Shown here piece by piece: positions 56,111 through 64,000 of a stretch of 64,000 bases of DNA (positions are counted from its first letter, which is position 1; every line of letters begins with the position of its first letter). The notes under the pieces are model-generated. The model was not told where the DNA came from and did no database searches. It worked only from the letters and a program-made list of their open reading frames with translations. Location: assembly GCF_001984215.1 (NCBI RefSeq), contig NZ_CP019420.1:4216001-4280000 (forward strand), read 5' to 3'. A program made the position numbers and the translations under genes. The stretch is from Mycobacterium sp. MS1601. Lineage in GTDB: Bacteria > Actinomycetota > Actinomycetes > Mycobacteriales > Mycobacteriaceae.

Positions 56111-57013
56111 TCAGAACCGGACCGCAGGAACGCCGCAGGACCCGAGATACTGTCGGGTGCGCCGGGCGATGGGCAGGGGAGCGTCGACCTCGCACGGGTA
56201 CATGTCCTGCTCGACGATGGCGAACACATCGATGCCCAGTTTCTCGACGGCCTCCAGCAGCGGCGGCAGCTCCGGGATGCCCCGCGGCGGTTCGGTCATG
56301 GCGCCCAGTCTGACCGCTTCACCGAACGGCAGGTCTGCGGCCGCCACCTTGGCCCGCACCCCGGGATCGACCTGTTTGAGATGCAGGTAGCCGATGCGCT
56401 CGGGTGCGCGATTGATGATCGCGATGTTGTCGCCGCCACAGTAGGAGACGTGCCCGGTGTCCAGGCAGAGATTCACGAATTCAGCATCGGTGCCGTCGAG
56501 GAAGCGGTAGATGTTCTCCTCGGTGTCCACATGACTGTCGGCATGCGGATGGTATTGGGCTCGCACACCGTATTTTTCGAACATGGCACGCCCCAGGTCG
56601 TTCATACCCCTGGTCTTGTTGTGCCACTGTGCAGGGGTGAGGGTGCGGTTCTCGAGCACGGCGCCGGTGGCCGGATCACGCCACATCTCGGGGATGACCA
56701 CGACGTGTGAGGCGCCCGCGGCCGCGGTGAGTCTGGCGACGTCCTCGATCTGGCTCCACACCGCATCCCAGCTTGCGTCCTGGTGCAGGTGCTCGAAAAC
56801 CGTTCCCGCGGAGAGTTTCAGGTCACGAGCACCCAGTTCGTCGAGTAGTCGCTGCGGGTCGGTGGGCAGATAGCCGTAGGGTCCCAGCTCAATCCACCGG
56901 TAGCCGGCGGCTGCCACTTCGTCGAGGAAGCGAGTGTAGGGGGTCTGGTTGGGATCGTCGGGAAACCACACACCCCAGGAGTCAGGAGCGGAGCCCACCA
57001 GGATTGTGCCCAT
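56111..57013 (-). CDS. iolE: 2-keto-myo-inositol dehydratase-like TIM-barrel protein
   Basis: A 300-residue sugar isomerase/epimerase-fold protein. Conserved segments are GSAPDSWGVWF (residues 7-17), ASHVVVIPEMW, YHPHADSHVDTEEN (about 154-167) and LCLDTGHVSYCGGDN (about 182-196), which supply metal ligands. In actinobacterial inositol operons this protein acts as IolE dehydratase or as IolH; context between iolD and iolG favours IolE. Gap to iolD is 9 bases. Confidence 0.75.
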   Translation of the reverse strand: MGTILVGSAPDSWGVWFPDDPNQTPYTRFLDEVAAAGYRWIELGPYGYLPTDPQRLLDELGARDLKLSAGTVFEHLHQDASWDAVWSQIEDVARLTAAAGASHVVVIPEMWRDPATGAVLENRTLTPAQWHNKTRGMNDLGRAMFEKYGVRAQYHPHADSHVDTEENIYRFLDGTDAEFVNLCLDTGHVSYCGGDNIAIINRAPERIGYLHLKQVDPGVRAKVAAADLPFGEAVRLGAMTEPPRGIPELPPLLEAVEKLGIDVFAIVEQDMYPCEVDAPLPIARRTRQYLGSCGVPAVRF

Positions 57014-57022
57014 CGGGATACC

Positions 57023-58972
57023 TCAGCGGTCGGAGGGGTTGAACAGGGGGCGCTGGACGTTCTTCCATTCCGCGTAACGCTGATAGGCGGCCTGGGTGGA
57101 CTCCAGCTCGGAAACCTCACTGACCGGCACGTCCCACCAGGAGTGGCTGTCCGGGGCGAAGATCATCGGGTCGGTCTCCACGTGGATCACCGTGATGCGA
57201 TCGGCGGCCTTGGCCACCTTGACTGCGTCGGCGAATTCTGCGGCGGTGGCCGCCTTGATGACGTCGGCACCCAGGCTGGCGGCGTTGGCCGCCAGATCGA
57301 CGGGAAGCTTGCCGCCGTCGAGACGGCCGTCGTCACTGCGATAGCGGTAGGCGGTGCCGAATCGTTGTGAGCCGACGGATTCGGAAAGCCCACCGATGGA
57401 GGCGAATCCGTGATTCTGCACCAGAACCGGGATCACTTTGACACCCTCCTGGACAGCGGTGGCGATCTCGGTGGCCATCATCAGATAGGAGCCGTCGCCG
57501 ACCATGACGAACACGTCGCGGTCCGGTGCGGCCATGCGCACACCGATGCCGCCGGCGATCTCGTACCCCATGCAGGAGAAGCCGTATTCGACGTGATAGC
57601 CCTTACGATCCCTGGTCCGCCACAGCTTGTGCAGATCACCGGGCATCGATCCGGCCGCACACACCACCACGTCCCGTGGGTCCGACAGGGTGTTGACCAA
57701 GCCGATGACCTGGTTCTGGTTCAGTTGCACGCCGTCCTGGCAGGCGTACGCCGCGGATACGGTGTCCTGCCACTCTGCGGCCAGTTCCGTGACGCGGGTG
57801 CGGTACTGCTCGGACACCCGGTGGTCGCCCAGCGCCGCGCCCAGTGCCTCCAGCGCTTCCCTGGCATCCGCGACGACGCTGAGGCCGCCCTGCTTCACCG
57901 TGTCCAGCGACGCCACGTTGATGTTGATGAACCGGACGTCCGGGTTGTTGAACGCCGTGCGCGATGCGGAGGTGAAATCGCTGTAGCGGGTCCCTATTCC
58001 GATGATGAGGTCGGCATCGGAGGCCAAGGCATTGGCTGCGGTGGTGCCCGTCGACCCGATGGCGCCCACCGACTGGGGGTGGTCGTAGTGCAGTGATCCC
58101 TTGCCGGCCTGGCTTTCTCCGACCGGGATGCCGGTGTGTTCGCAGAATGCGGCGAGGGTATCTGTGGCGTCGGAGTAGATGACCCCGCCACCGGCGACGA
58201 TGAGCGGCTTCTTCGCCGAGCGGATGAGCTCGGCGGCGCGGTTGACCACGGCGTGTTCCGGTAGCGGTCGTGCGACGTGCCAGGTGCGCTCCGCGAACAG
58301 CGACACCGGCCAGTCGTGCGCCTCGGCTTGCACATCCTGGGGGATTGCGACGGTGGCGCAACCGGTTTCGACCGGATCGGTGAGTACCCGCATGGCCCCC
58401 AGTAGAGCGGCGGGCAGCTGCTCAGGCCGCCACACCCGGTCGAAATACCGCGACAACGGTTTGAACGCGTCGTTGACGGTGACATCGCCGGAGGACGGCA
58501 GTTCGAGTTCCTGCAATACCGGGGAGCTGACCCTGGTGGCGAAGGTATCGGCGGGCAGCAGCAGAACGGGCAGCCGGTTGATGGTGGCCAGCGCCGCGCC
58601 GGTGAGCATGTTGGTGGAACCGGGTCCCACGCTGGCGGTCACGGCCCACGCCTGTAGGCGGTCCTTCTGGCGGGCGTAGGCGACCGCGCTGTGCACCATG
58701 GCCTGTTCGTTGCGGCCCAGCACGTAGGGCAGCAGCGGTTCGGTGCCGGCTGTGCCGGCGGCGATCTCGTCCTGCAGCAGCGCCTGACCCAGGCCTGCGA
58801 CATTGCCGTGCCCGAAGATGCCGAAGCAGCCTGCGAAGAATCGGGACCGCTGTCCGTCGCGCTCGACGTACTGGTTTCCCAGGAAGCGGACGGTGGCCTG
58901 GGCGACGGTCAGCCGGACGGTGTCCTCGGAGTCGGCGAACTTCGCGGCGGACTTGGGTGCGGTGGAGACCAT
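57023..58972 (-). CDS. iolD: 3D-(3,5/4)-trihydroxycyclohexane-1,2-dione acylhydrolase
   Basis: A 649-residue thiamine-diphosphate enzyme that opens the inositol-derived ring to 5-deoxyglucuronate. ThDP-family features: the N-terminal GRNEQAMVHSAVAYARQ (about 87-103) containing the catalytic Glu, and the C-terminal GDGS...N cofactor motif starting VGDGSYLMMATEIATA (about 493). ATG 58972 lies 3 bases after iolB. Length and sequence are standard for IolD. Confidence 0.93.
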   Translation of the reverse strand: MVSTAPKSAAKFADSEDTVRLTVAQATVRFLGNQYVERDGQRSRFFAGCFGIFGHGNVAGLGQALLQDEIAAGTAGTEPLLPYVLGRNEQAMVHSAVAYARQKDRLQAWAVTASVGPGSTNMLTGAALATINRLPVLLLPADTFATRVSSPVLQELELPSSGDVTVNDAFKPLSRYFDRVWRPEQLPAALLGAMRVLTDPVETGCATVAIPQDVQAEAHDWPVSLFAERTWHVARPLPEHAVVNRAAELIRSAKKPLIVAGGGVIYSDATDTLAAFCEHTGIPVGESQAGKGSLHYDHPQSVGAIGSTGTTAANALASDADLIIGIGTRYSDFTSASRTAFNNPDVRFININVASLDTVKQGGLSVVADAREALEALGAALGDHRVSEQYRTRVTELAAEWQDTVSAAYACQDGVQLNQNQVIGLVNTLSDPRDVVVCAAGSMPGDLHKLWRTRDRKGYHVEYGFSCMGYEIAGGIGVRMAAPDRDVFVMVGDGSYLMMATEIATAVQEGVKVIPVLVQNHGFASIGGLSESVGSQRFGTAYRYRSDDGRLDGGKLPVDLAANAASLGADVIKAATAAEFADAVKVAKAADRITVIHVETDPMIFAPDSHSWWDVPVSEVSELESTQAAYQRYAEWKNVQRPLFNPSDR

Positions 58973-58975
58973 GGC

Positions 58976-59839
58976 TCAGCCTTTCGGATCATGCAGTGGC
59001 AGGCGCGGATCGACGTCCTGGCCGTCCCAGGTACCCCGCAACCAGGTGTGTTCGGGATCGTCGACGATCTTCCAGGCGCGTTCTGCGCCCGGTCCGGCCA
59101 TCACGTTGAGGTAGTACATGTGGTAGCCGGGGGCGGCGACGGACGGGCCGTGGTAGCCGTGTGGCACCAGGACCACATCTCCGGTGCGGACTTCTTCGAG
59201 CACCTCGATGGGCCGCTCCGGTGTTCCGTACACCCGGTGATAGCCGAAGCCGCGCGAGTTGTCCGGTCCGTCAGCGATCTCGAAATAGTAGATCTCCTCG
59301 AGAGCGCTCTGGGTCGGGGTGTTCTCGTCATGCTTGTGCGCCGGATAGCTGGACCAGTTGCCGCCGGGCGTGATCACTTCACACGCGATCAGGGAATCGG
59401 CTTCGAAGGTGTCGGCAGTGCCGAAGTTGTGCACCTGGCGGCTGCAGTTGCCGGCGCCGCGCAGTTCCAGCGCTACGTCGGCGGCGGCCACTCGGCGGTT
59501 GGGCAACGACCGTGTGGCGCGTGCGCCGCAGACAGCGAACCGGCCGGCGCCGGACAACGTGTACCGCTGGTCGATCCCCAGGTACACCATGTCCGAGGGG
59601 CCGTCGAAAACCGAGGCCCGCGGGGACAGTTCGAAGGTCACCCCGTCACACGTGACGGACCCGCCTCCGGCCAGTGGCAAGATCATCACCTCGTTGTCGC
59701 GGGTGCCCAAGTCGACGCTGCCGCCGTCGAGTTCGAGGACTTGTAGCGACGTCTCGGTCCAGCCCGCGCTCTCGGGCGTGATGTCGACGGTGTAAGGCTG
59801 CGCAGCGCTGCGGGCCGGAATGTAGAGCTTGCTGTGCAT
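58976..59839 (-). CDS. iolB: 5-deoxy-glucuronate isomerase
   Basis: A 287-residue bicupin enzyme converting 5-deoxyglucuronate to 2-deoxy-5-keto-gluconate. Metal-binding cupin residues are in YPAHKHDENTPTQSALEEIYYF (His173/175-type pattern, about 170-191) and VPHGYHGPSVAAPGYHMYYLN (about 232-252). It starts MHSKLYIPARSA, typical of actinobacterial IolB. The gap to iolD is 3 bases. Confidence 0.92.
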   Translation of the reverse strand: MHSKLYIPARSAAQPYTVDITPESAGWTETSLQVLELDGGSVDLGTRDNEVMILPLAGGGSVTCDGVTFELSPRASVFDGPSDMVYLGIDQRYTLSGAGRFAVCGARATRSLPNRRVAAADVALELRGAGNCSRQVHNFGTADTFEADSLIACEVITPGGNWSSYPAHKHDENTPTQSALEEIYYFEIADGPDNSRGFGYHRVYGTPERPIEVLEEVRTGDVVLVPHGYHGPSVAAPGYHMYYLNVMAGPGAERAWKIVDDPEHTWLRGTWDGQDVDPRLPLHDPKG

Positions 59840-59844
59840 GTTCC

Positions 59845-60720
59845 CTACCGCACCATCGCCACTGCGGTGGCCACCGCGGAGCTCACGTCGTCATCCGGCG
59901 GGTAGAGCAGCGTGCGTCCCACGATGAGGCCGCGCACCGACGGCAGCGCCAACGCCTTTTCCCAGCTCGCGAAGGCTTCATCGGGATCTGTGGGATCACC
60001 GCCGAGCAGCAGGGTGGGCAGTGTGGTGGCCTCCATCACCCGGTCCATCTCGTCGACCACCGGCAACTTCATCCAGGTGTAGGCCGAGGTGGACCCGAGG
60101 CCCTGGCCGATGTGGATGGACTTGATCACGGCGTCGGGGGACAGGTCGTTGCGTACCTTGCCATCGATCCGGGTGGACATGAAAGGTTCGACCATGGCGA
60201 TCAGGCCGTTGGCGGCCAGCTCATCGACGGCCTGGGCGCACGCCGCCATGGTGGCCACGGTACCGGGATCGTCGAGGGCAATGCGGCACAACATCTTTCC
60301 GCCGTTCATCCGGGCTGCCGCGGTGGACGCGGCGGTGGCTCCGGTCATGCGGTCGTCGAGTTCGAACGCCGCTCCCGCCAGCCCGCCTCGGTTGAACGAC
60401 GAGAACACCACCTTGTCGTCGAGCGCACCCAGCAGCACGAGGTCGTCGAGGATGTCGGAGGTGGCCAGCACACCGTCGACACCAGGGTCTGCCAGTGCGG
60501 CCTGCAGCCGGTCCAGCAGATCGGTGCGGCTGTTCATCGCGGTGGGTCGGCTGCCGACGGCCAGCGCGCCGCGGGCCGGATGGTCGGCGGCCACGATCAT
60601 CAACCTGCCGTTGCCGCGCATGGTCGGACGGGTCACACGGCTGTCCCAGGCCCGCTGGACGGCACCCGGGTTGGATGCGCGCAGGTCGGTGACCTCGGCG
60701 TAGTCACGGCACTCAGACAT
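59845..60720 (-). CDS. (Beta/alpha)8-barrel aldolase-like protein of the actinobacterial inositol operon (Cgl0158 type)
   Basis: A 291-residue class I aldolase-like barrel. Landmarks are the ILDDLVLLGALDDKVVF strand, the segment HIGQGLGSTSAYTWMKLPV with a candidate Schiff-base Lys, and the phosphate loop GLIVGRTLLYPPDDD. Placed between iolC and iolB it may provide the aldolase step (IolJ role) on 2-deoxy-5-keto-gluconate-6-phosphate; this is inferred from position. ATG 60720 overlaps the iolC stop by 8 bases. NCBI-style naming for this family is Cgl0158, from memory. Confidence 0.7.
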   Translation of the reverse strand: MSECRDYAEVTDLRASNPGAVQRAWDSRVTRPTMRGNGRLMIVAADHPARGALAVGSRPTAMNSRTDLLDRLQAALADPGVDGVLATSDILDDLVLLGALDDKVVFSSFNRGGLAGAAFELDDRMTGATAASTAAARMNGGKMLCRIALDDPGTVATMAACAQAVDELAANGLIAMVEPFMSTRIDGKVRNDLSPDAVIKSIHIGQGLGSTSAYTWMKLPVVDEMDRVMEATTLPTLLLGGDPTDPDEAFASWEKALALPSVRGLIVGRTLLYPPDDDVSSAVATAVAMVR

Positions 60721-61684
60721 TGACGGCCTCCACTGCGGTCTCTTCGGCCAGGGCAGCCACCTCGGCGGCCGTGGGCATGGCGGTCGAGCATTCGAGCCGG
60801 GAGGCCACGATGGCACCAGCGGCGTTGGCGTACCTCAGGGTCTTCTCGATCGACCAGTTGTGCAACAGGCCGTGAATCAAGCTGCCGCCGAAGGCATCTC
60901 CGGCTCCCAGACCGTTTACGACGTCCACTTCGTTGGGGGGTACCACGACGGAACTGCTGCGTGTCTTGCCCAGTACCCCGCGCGGGCCCTGTTTGACGAT
61001 CGCCAGCTCCACACCGAGGTCCAGCAGTGCGTCGGCAGCCCGGTGGGGATTGGACTCGCCCACGGCGATCTCGCACTCCTCACGGTTGCCGACGGCTACC
61101 GTGACCTGGCTCAGTGCCCGTTGCACTTGTTCGGTGGCCGCGGACGGCGACTCCCAGAACATCGGCCGGTAGTCCAGGTCCAGCACTGTCAGGGGCACCC
61201 TCCCGCGAGCCTCCCAGGCCGCGAAATGTGCACTGCGACTGGGCTCTTCGGACAAACCGGTGACGGTGGACCAGTACAGCCGGGCTGAGCGCACCGCGTC
61301 GAGGTCCAGCTCGTCGACGCGGATCTGCAGGTCAGGGGCCGACGGCTTGCGGTAGAAGTAGAGGGGAAAGTGATCGGGTGGGTAGATCTCGCAGAAGGTC
61401 ACCGGAGTCGGATACTCGCCGTGTTCGGTGACGAAGCGGTTGTCGACGCCCAGTCGGGCGAGTTCCGTGCGGACGAAGCGGCCGAACGGATCGTTGCCCG
61501 CGCCTGAGATGAGTGCGGCTCGGTTACCGAGTCGGGCTGCGGCGACCGCGACGTTGGCTGCGCTGCCACCGAGGAACTTGCCGAACGACTCCACGTCCTC
61601 GAGGCCGACGCCGATCTGCAGGGGATAGACGTCGACGCCACTGCGACCGATGGCGAGTACGTCGAAGGGTTCTGTGAGGGTCAC
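60713..61684 (-). CDS. iolC: 5-dehydro-2-deoxygluconokinase
   Basis: A 323-residue ribokinase/PfkB-family kinase that phosphorylates 2-deoxy-5-keto-gluconate. PfkB signature 1 is GGSAANVAVAAARLG (about 40-54) and signature 2 is VNGLGAGDAFGGSLIHG (about 252-268, Asp259 catalytic). GTG 61684 (VTLTEPFDVLAIG) has GGAG at proper distance. It is the first gene of the inositol operon; a perfect TTGACA -35 lies upstream on the minus strand (plus 61820-61825). Confidence 0.9.
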   Translation of the reverse strand: MTLTEPFDVLAIGRSGVDVYPLQIGVGLEDVESFGKFLGGSAANVAVAAARLGNRAALISGAGNDPFGRFVRTELARLGVDNRFVTEHGEYPTPVTFCEIYPPDHFPLYFYRKPSAPDLQIRVDELDLDAVRSARLYWSTVTGLSEEPSRSAHFAAWEARGRVPLTVLDLDYRPMFWESPSAATEQVQRALSQVTVAVGNREECEIAVGESNPHRAADALLDLGVELAIVKQGPRGVLGKTRSSSVVVPPNEVDVVNGLGAGDAFGGSLIHGLLHNWSIEKTLRYANAAGAIVASRLECSTAMPTAAEVAALAEETAVEAVNV

Positions 61685-61795
61685 GGCTGACTCCGAATCG
61701 GTAGTGCGTGTTGTCTGTTCAAAGTGCGCAGAGGCGCCTGACCGGACCGAGCATCTTGTCGGTCGGGAAAGGCGACGCGCCCGGTGTCGGTGTCG

Positions 61796-61825
61796 ACTGT
61801 GCTCCGGATCACCCCGTTGTGTCAA
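61796..61825 (-). promoter_or_regulatory. Candidate iol operon promoter, TTGACA - 18 - CACAGT
   Basis: On the minus strand TTGACA (plus 61820-61825) and CACAGT (61796-61801) are 18 bp apart. The -35 is perfect, the -10 weak. The leader to iolC would be about 105 nt. Confidence 0.4.
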
Positions 61826-61864
61826 GAGTTTGTTCGGACATTCTTACTTTCCGTCATAGCGCGG

Positions 61865-61894
61865 TAGTCTGTTGTTCACCGTCAGCGAATTCGC
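61865..61894 (+). promoter_or_regulatory. -10 box and palindrome of the GntR regulator gene
   Basis: TAGTCT (61865-61870) is a TANNNT box; GCGAATTCGC (61885-61894) is a perfect palindrome just after the expected start point, flanked by TCAC and GTGA and by CGTCAG repeats. It may be the regulator's operator. Confidence 0.4.
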
Positions 61895-61923
61895 GTCAGT
61901 GAGGACAAAGGATCGGAGCAGGA

Positions 61924-62661
61924 GTGACCACCACGCTGTCCGTCGAAATTGACCGCTCGAGCCCCGTGCCGCTGTATTTCCAGGTGGCGCAGGTATTCGA
62001 GAAGGCCATCCTGGACGGGCAGCTTAAGCCGGGGGATCGGTTCGAGAACGAGCTGGCGCTGGCCTCGCGCCTGAATCTGTCGAGACCCACCACGCGGCGG
62101 GCAATCCAGGAACTGGTGGACAAGGGCCTGCTGGTCCGCAAACGGGGCGTCGGCACGCAGGTGGTCCAGACGCCCGTGCACCGCCCCGTCGAGCTCACCA
62201 GCCTGTTCGACGACCTGGCACGGGCGGGGCAGGAACCGGCAACCCGCGTACTGGAGTACCGGCTGGGACCGGTGGCCGAAGATGTTGCCGCACACCTCAA
62301 TTTGGCACCCGATGCAGAAGTGGTGACCATGCGCAGGCTGAGGACGTCCGGCGGTCAGCCGTTGGCCCTGATGACCAACCACCTGCCCGCTGCCCTGGCG
62401 CCGGATCAGGAGGAACTCGAGCGCGCCGGCCTCTACCAGGCCCTTCGGTCGCGCGGGGTGCACATCCGGCTGGCCCGCCAGCGCATCGGCGCCAAGGCTG
62501 CCGACCGTGACGAGGCCCGGCTGCTCGACGAGAAACCCAAGGCCCCGTTGTTGGTCATGTCGCGGACTGCTTTTGATGACTCCGGCCGCATCGTCGAGTA
62601 CGGCAATCACGTCTATCGGGCGTCGCGCTACTACTTTGACACCACGTTGGTAGATCGCTGA
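61924..62661 (+). CDS. iolR: GntR/HutC-family regulator, probable inositol repressor
   Basis: A 245-residue regulator. The N-terminal winged helix is at about residues 12-78 (PLYFQVAQVFEKAILDGQLK, then SRPTTRRAIQELVDKGLLVRKRGVGTQV). The C-terminal UTRA ligand domain follows (about 95-235, ending YRASRYYFDTTLV). It is divergent from the iol operon and next to the inositol-type transporter, so it likely represses both and responds to an inositol metabolite. GTG 61924 follows GGAGCAGGAG. The symbol is by context, not by strong orthology. Confidence 0.8.
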   Translation: MTTTLSVEIDRSSPVPLYFQVAQVFEKAILDGQLKPGDRFENELALASRLNLSRPTTRRAIQELVDKGLLVRKRGVGTQVVQTPVHRPVELTSLFDDLARAGQEPATRVLEYRLGPVAEDVAAHLNLAPDAEVVTMRRLRTSGGQPLALMTNHLPAALAPDQEELERAGLYQALRSRGVHIRLARQRIGAKAADRDEARLLDEKPKAPLLVMSRTAFDDSGRIVEYGNHVYRASRYYFDTTLVDR

Positions 62662-62806
62662 CCTAGCGTCCGGGATCTTTGCTGAAATCATCGGATCCCT
62701 TGTGGTGCAGCACCTTTGGCTACCGCTATCAAGCCTGTGAGTTTGCCGCCCGCGGGCGTCGGCCTGACTCGCATTTGACTTGCAGTCCTAATGTCAGAAC
62801 AAAGTC

Positions 62807-62835
62807 TTGACTTCTGCCTGTGATGCGTATTACAT
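62807..62835 (+). promoter_or_regulatory. Promoter of the sugar-binding protein gene
   Basis: TTGACT (62807-62812) and TTACAT (62830-62835) are 17 bp apart. TGATG and CATCA (62821-62837) form a small inverted repeat over the -10, a place where the GntR regulator could bind. Confidence 0.4.
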
Positions 62836-62904
62836 CATCAGGAGTGCGTGATCTATGACCGGCCGAACCCGGCCGAGTTGGGCGTCATTCCCTGAGGAGA
62901 ATCC

Positions 62905-63909
62905 ATGAAGTTGCAGGAAGGCCCGCAGTGTCGCTGGGTCAAGATCGCCGGCGTCGCAGCAACTGTGACGCTGTTGGCCGCGTGTTCGAGCACCGGCGGT
63001 AAGTCCGAGGAGGCCGGTGGCGACGGTGCCGGTGGCGGCTCGGTGGACACCCCCCGCTTCACCGTTGCGATGATCACGCACGAGGCGCCCGGCGACTCCT
63101 TCTGGGACCTCGTCCGCAAGGGTGCCGAGACAGCGGCGCAGAAGGACAACATCGAGTTGCGGTATTCGAGTGATCCCGAAGGCCCCAACCAGGCCAATCT
63201 GGTGCAGACGGCCATCGACAGCAAGGTCAACGGCATCGCCGTCACTCTGGCCAAGCCCGACGCGATGAAACCGGGCGTGGATGCTGCTGTCGCAGCGGGC
63301 ATTCCGGTGGTTGCATTCAACGCCGGCCTCGAGGACTGGCAGTCGATGGGCATCAAGGAGTACTTCGGCCAGGACGGCTTCATCGCCGGCCAGGAGGCAG
63401 GCAAGCGTCTGGCGTCGGAAGGGGCCACCAACGCCATCTGCATCATCCAGGAGCAGGGTCACGTGGACCTGGAAGCGCGCTGCGCCGGCCTGAAGCAGAC
63501 CTTCCCGGCGTCCGAGGTGCTCAACGTCAACGGCAAGGACATGCCGTCGGTGGAAGCCACCATCACCGCCAAGCTGCAGCAGGACCCGTCCATCGATTAC
63601 ATCGTGGCTCTGGGTGCGCCGTTCGCGTTGACCGCCGTGCAGTCAGCCAAGACCGCGGGCAGCTCGGCCAAGGTGGGCACCTTCGACACCAATGCCGCAC
63701 TGGTGGACGCCATCACGGCGGGTGACATCCAGTGGGCGGTGGACCAGCAGCCCTATCTGCAGGGCTACCTCGCAGTCGACTCGCTGTGGCTCTACCTGAC
63801 CAACGGCAACGTCATCGGCGGCAACCAGGCCACCCTGACCGGACCGTCCTTCATCGACAAATCCAACATCGAGGCCGTCGCCGAGTATGCGAAGGCCGGC
63901 ACGCGCTGA
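62905..63909 (+). CDS. Sugar (probable inositol) ABC transporter substrate-binding lipoprotein
   Basis: A 334-residue periplasmic-binding-fold lipoprotein. The lipobox is LLAAC (Cys27), followed by a Gly/Glu linker; the ligand domain begins near residue 50 (FTVAMITHEAPGDSFWDLVRKG). The pattern GIAVTLAKPDAM and GQDGFIAGQEAGKRLA is that of ribose/galactose/inositol-type (SBP_2) binding proteins. Next to the iol genes the ligand is most likely myo-inositol. ATG 62905 follows GAGGAGAA. Confidence 0.87.
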   Translation: MKLQEGPQCRWVKIAGVAATVTLLAACSSTGGKSEEAGGDGAGGGSVDTPRFTVAMITHEAPGDSFWDLVRKGAETAAQKDNIELRYSSDPEGPNQANLVQTAIDSKVNGIAVTLAKPDAMKPGVDAAVAAGIPVVAFNAGLEDWQSMGIKEYFGQDGFIAGQEAGKRLASEGATNAICIIQEQGHVDLEARCAGLKQTFPASEVLNVNGKDMPSVEATITAKLQQDPSIDYIVALGAPFALTAVQSAKTAGSSAKVGTFDTNAALVDAITAGDIQWAVDQQPYLQGYLAVDSLWLYLTNGNVIGGNQATLTGPSFIDKSNIEAVAEYAKAGTR

Positions 63910-63944
63910 TGAGCGCCGCCCCGGAGAACGGAGTGGATCCATGA
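63909..63944 (+). other. 11-codon mini-ORF bridging two transporter genes
   Basis: ATG 63909 overlaps the preceding TGA stop (TGATG) and the mini-ORF (MSAAPENGVDP) ends in TGA at 63942, overlapping the next ATG as ATGA. It may be chance or a coupling device. It is not proposed as a functional peptide. Confidence 0.2.
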
Positions 63945-64000
63945 CCACACAAGCAGACCTCGATCTCGGCACCCACAAGGTCGTCCACGACGAACGGGTC
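63941..64000 (+). CDS. N-terminus of the next transporter gene (probable ABC permease), cut by window edge
   Basis: Twenty codons (MTTQADLDLGTHKVVHDERV) are present, in frame to the window end, with GGAG at 63930-63933. The position after an SBP_2 lipoprotein points to an ABC permease or ATPase, and the hydrophilic start with DERV is common in RbsC-type permeases. Too little is present to be sure. Confidence 0.55.
   Translation, partial: MTTQADLDLGTHKVVHDERV

Overview
The window is high-GC actinobacterial DNA and matches a rapidly growing mycobacterium (Mycolicibacterium type). The indicators are an MspA-type porin, a mycobacterial gene order (plsB2, ssbB, ettA, gdh, Rv2475c, Rv2474c, glbO, HNH, ctaJ, DUF5130, pepN, Rv2466c, rpiB, nei, then tRNAs, tig, clpP1, clpP2, clpX), two PGRS-like glycine-rich proteins, and many GTG starts that sit 6-8 nt behind a TANNNT box. 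The species cannot be named from the sequence. Homology calls come from recognising the protein sequences by eye; no database search was run.

Layout. 1-3530: 3' part of a PlsB-type acyltransferase and a CopD/CtaG fusion membrane protein. 3650-9881: accessory block with an alpha/beta hydrolase, a LysR regulator, a TetR regulator divergent from a Rieske oxygenase plus reductase pair, and an orphan allophanate hydrolase. 10057-28553: mostly the conserved mycobacterial backbone (ssbB, alcohol dehydrogenase, ettA, gdh, thioesterase, glbO, HNH nuclease, ctaJ, DUF5130, pepN, a DUF732 secreted protein, the mycothiol-dependent reductase with a SigH-type promoter), with insertions of an MmyB-type regulator/SDR pair and a flavin reductase/cytosine deaminase pair. 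28610-40016: two PGRS-like proteins bracket rpiB, nei, a Na+/H+ antiporter and a run of exported or membrane proteins (Ntn hydrolase, CocE-like hydrolase, LAS-type peptidase-like protein).

40433-45044: tRNA-Gly(TCC) and tRNA-Pro(TGG), then trigger factor, ClpP1, ClpP2 and ClpX, with a ClgR-like box in front of clpP1. 45094-54469: a frameshifted macrolide-type glycosyltransferase, an MspA porin, fdhD-fdhF, a beta-propeller lipoprotein, a small secreted protein and a type III glutamine synthetase with a GlnR-like box. 55092-64000: myo-inositol catabolism, with iolC-aldolase-iolB-iolD-iolE-iolG on the minus strand, a divergent GntR regulator, a lipoprotein sugar-binding protein and the first codons of the next transporter gene.

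The observations I rate highest are: a palindromic layout in which the two -10 boxes of the divergent TetR/Rieske pair are embedded in the arms of one inverted repeat; an IdeR-like iron box and a separate long palindrome in front of the first PGRS-like gene; tandem perfect hairpins between ssbB and the alcohol dehydrogenase, the second placed as an operator; a GlnR-like box on the type III glutamine synthetase; an MspA paralogue with Asp91 of the pore constriction replaced; and 13 start codons with the TANNNT-N6-8 signature of leaderless mRNAs. I did not find a convincing wholly new multi-gene system. The closest candidate is the pair of PE-less PGRS proteins with a shared Cys-containing module and elaborate upstream regulatory DNA.
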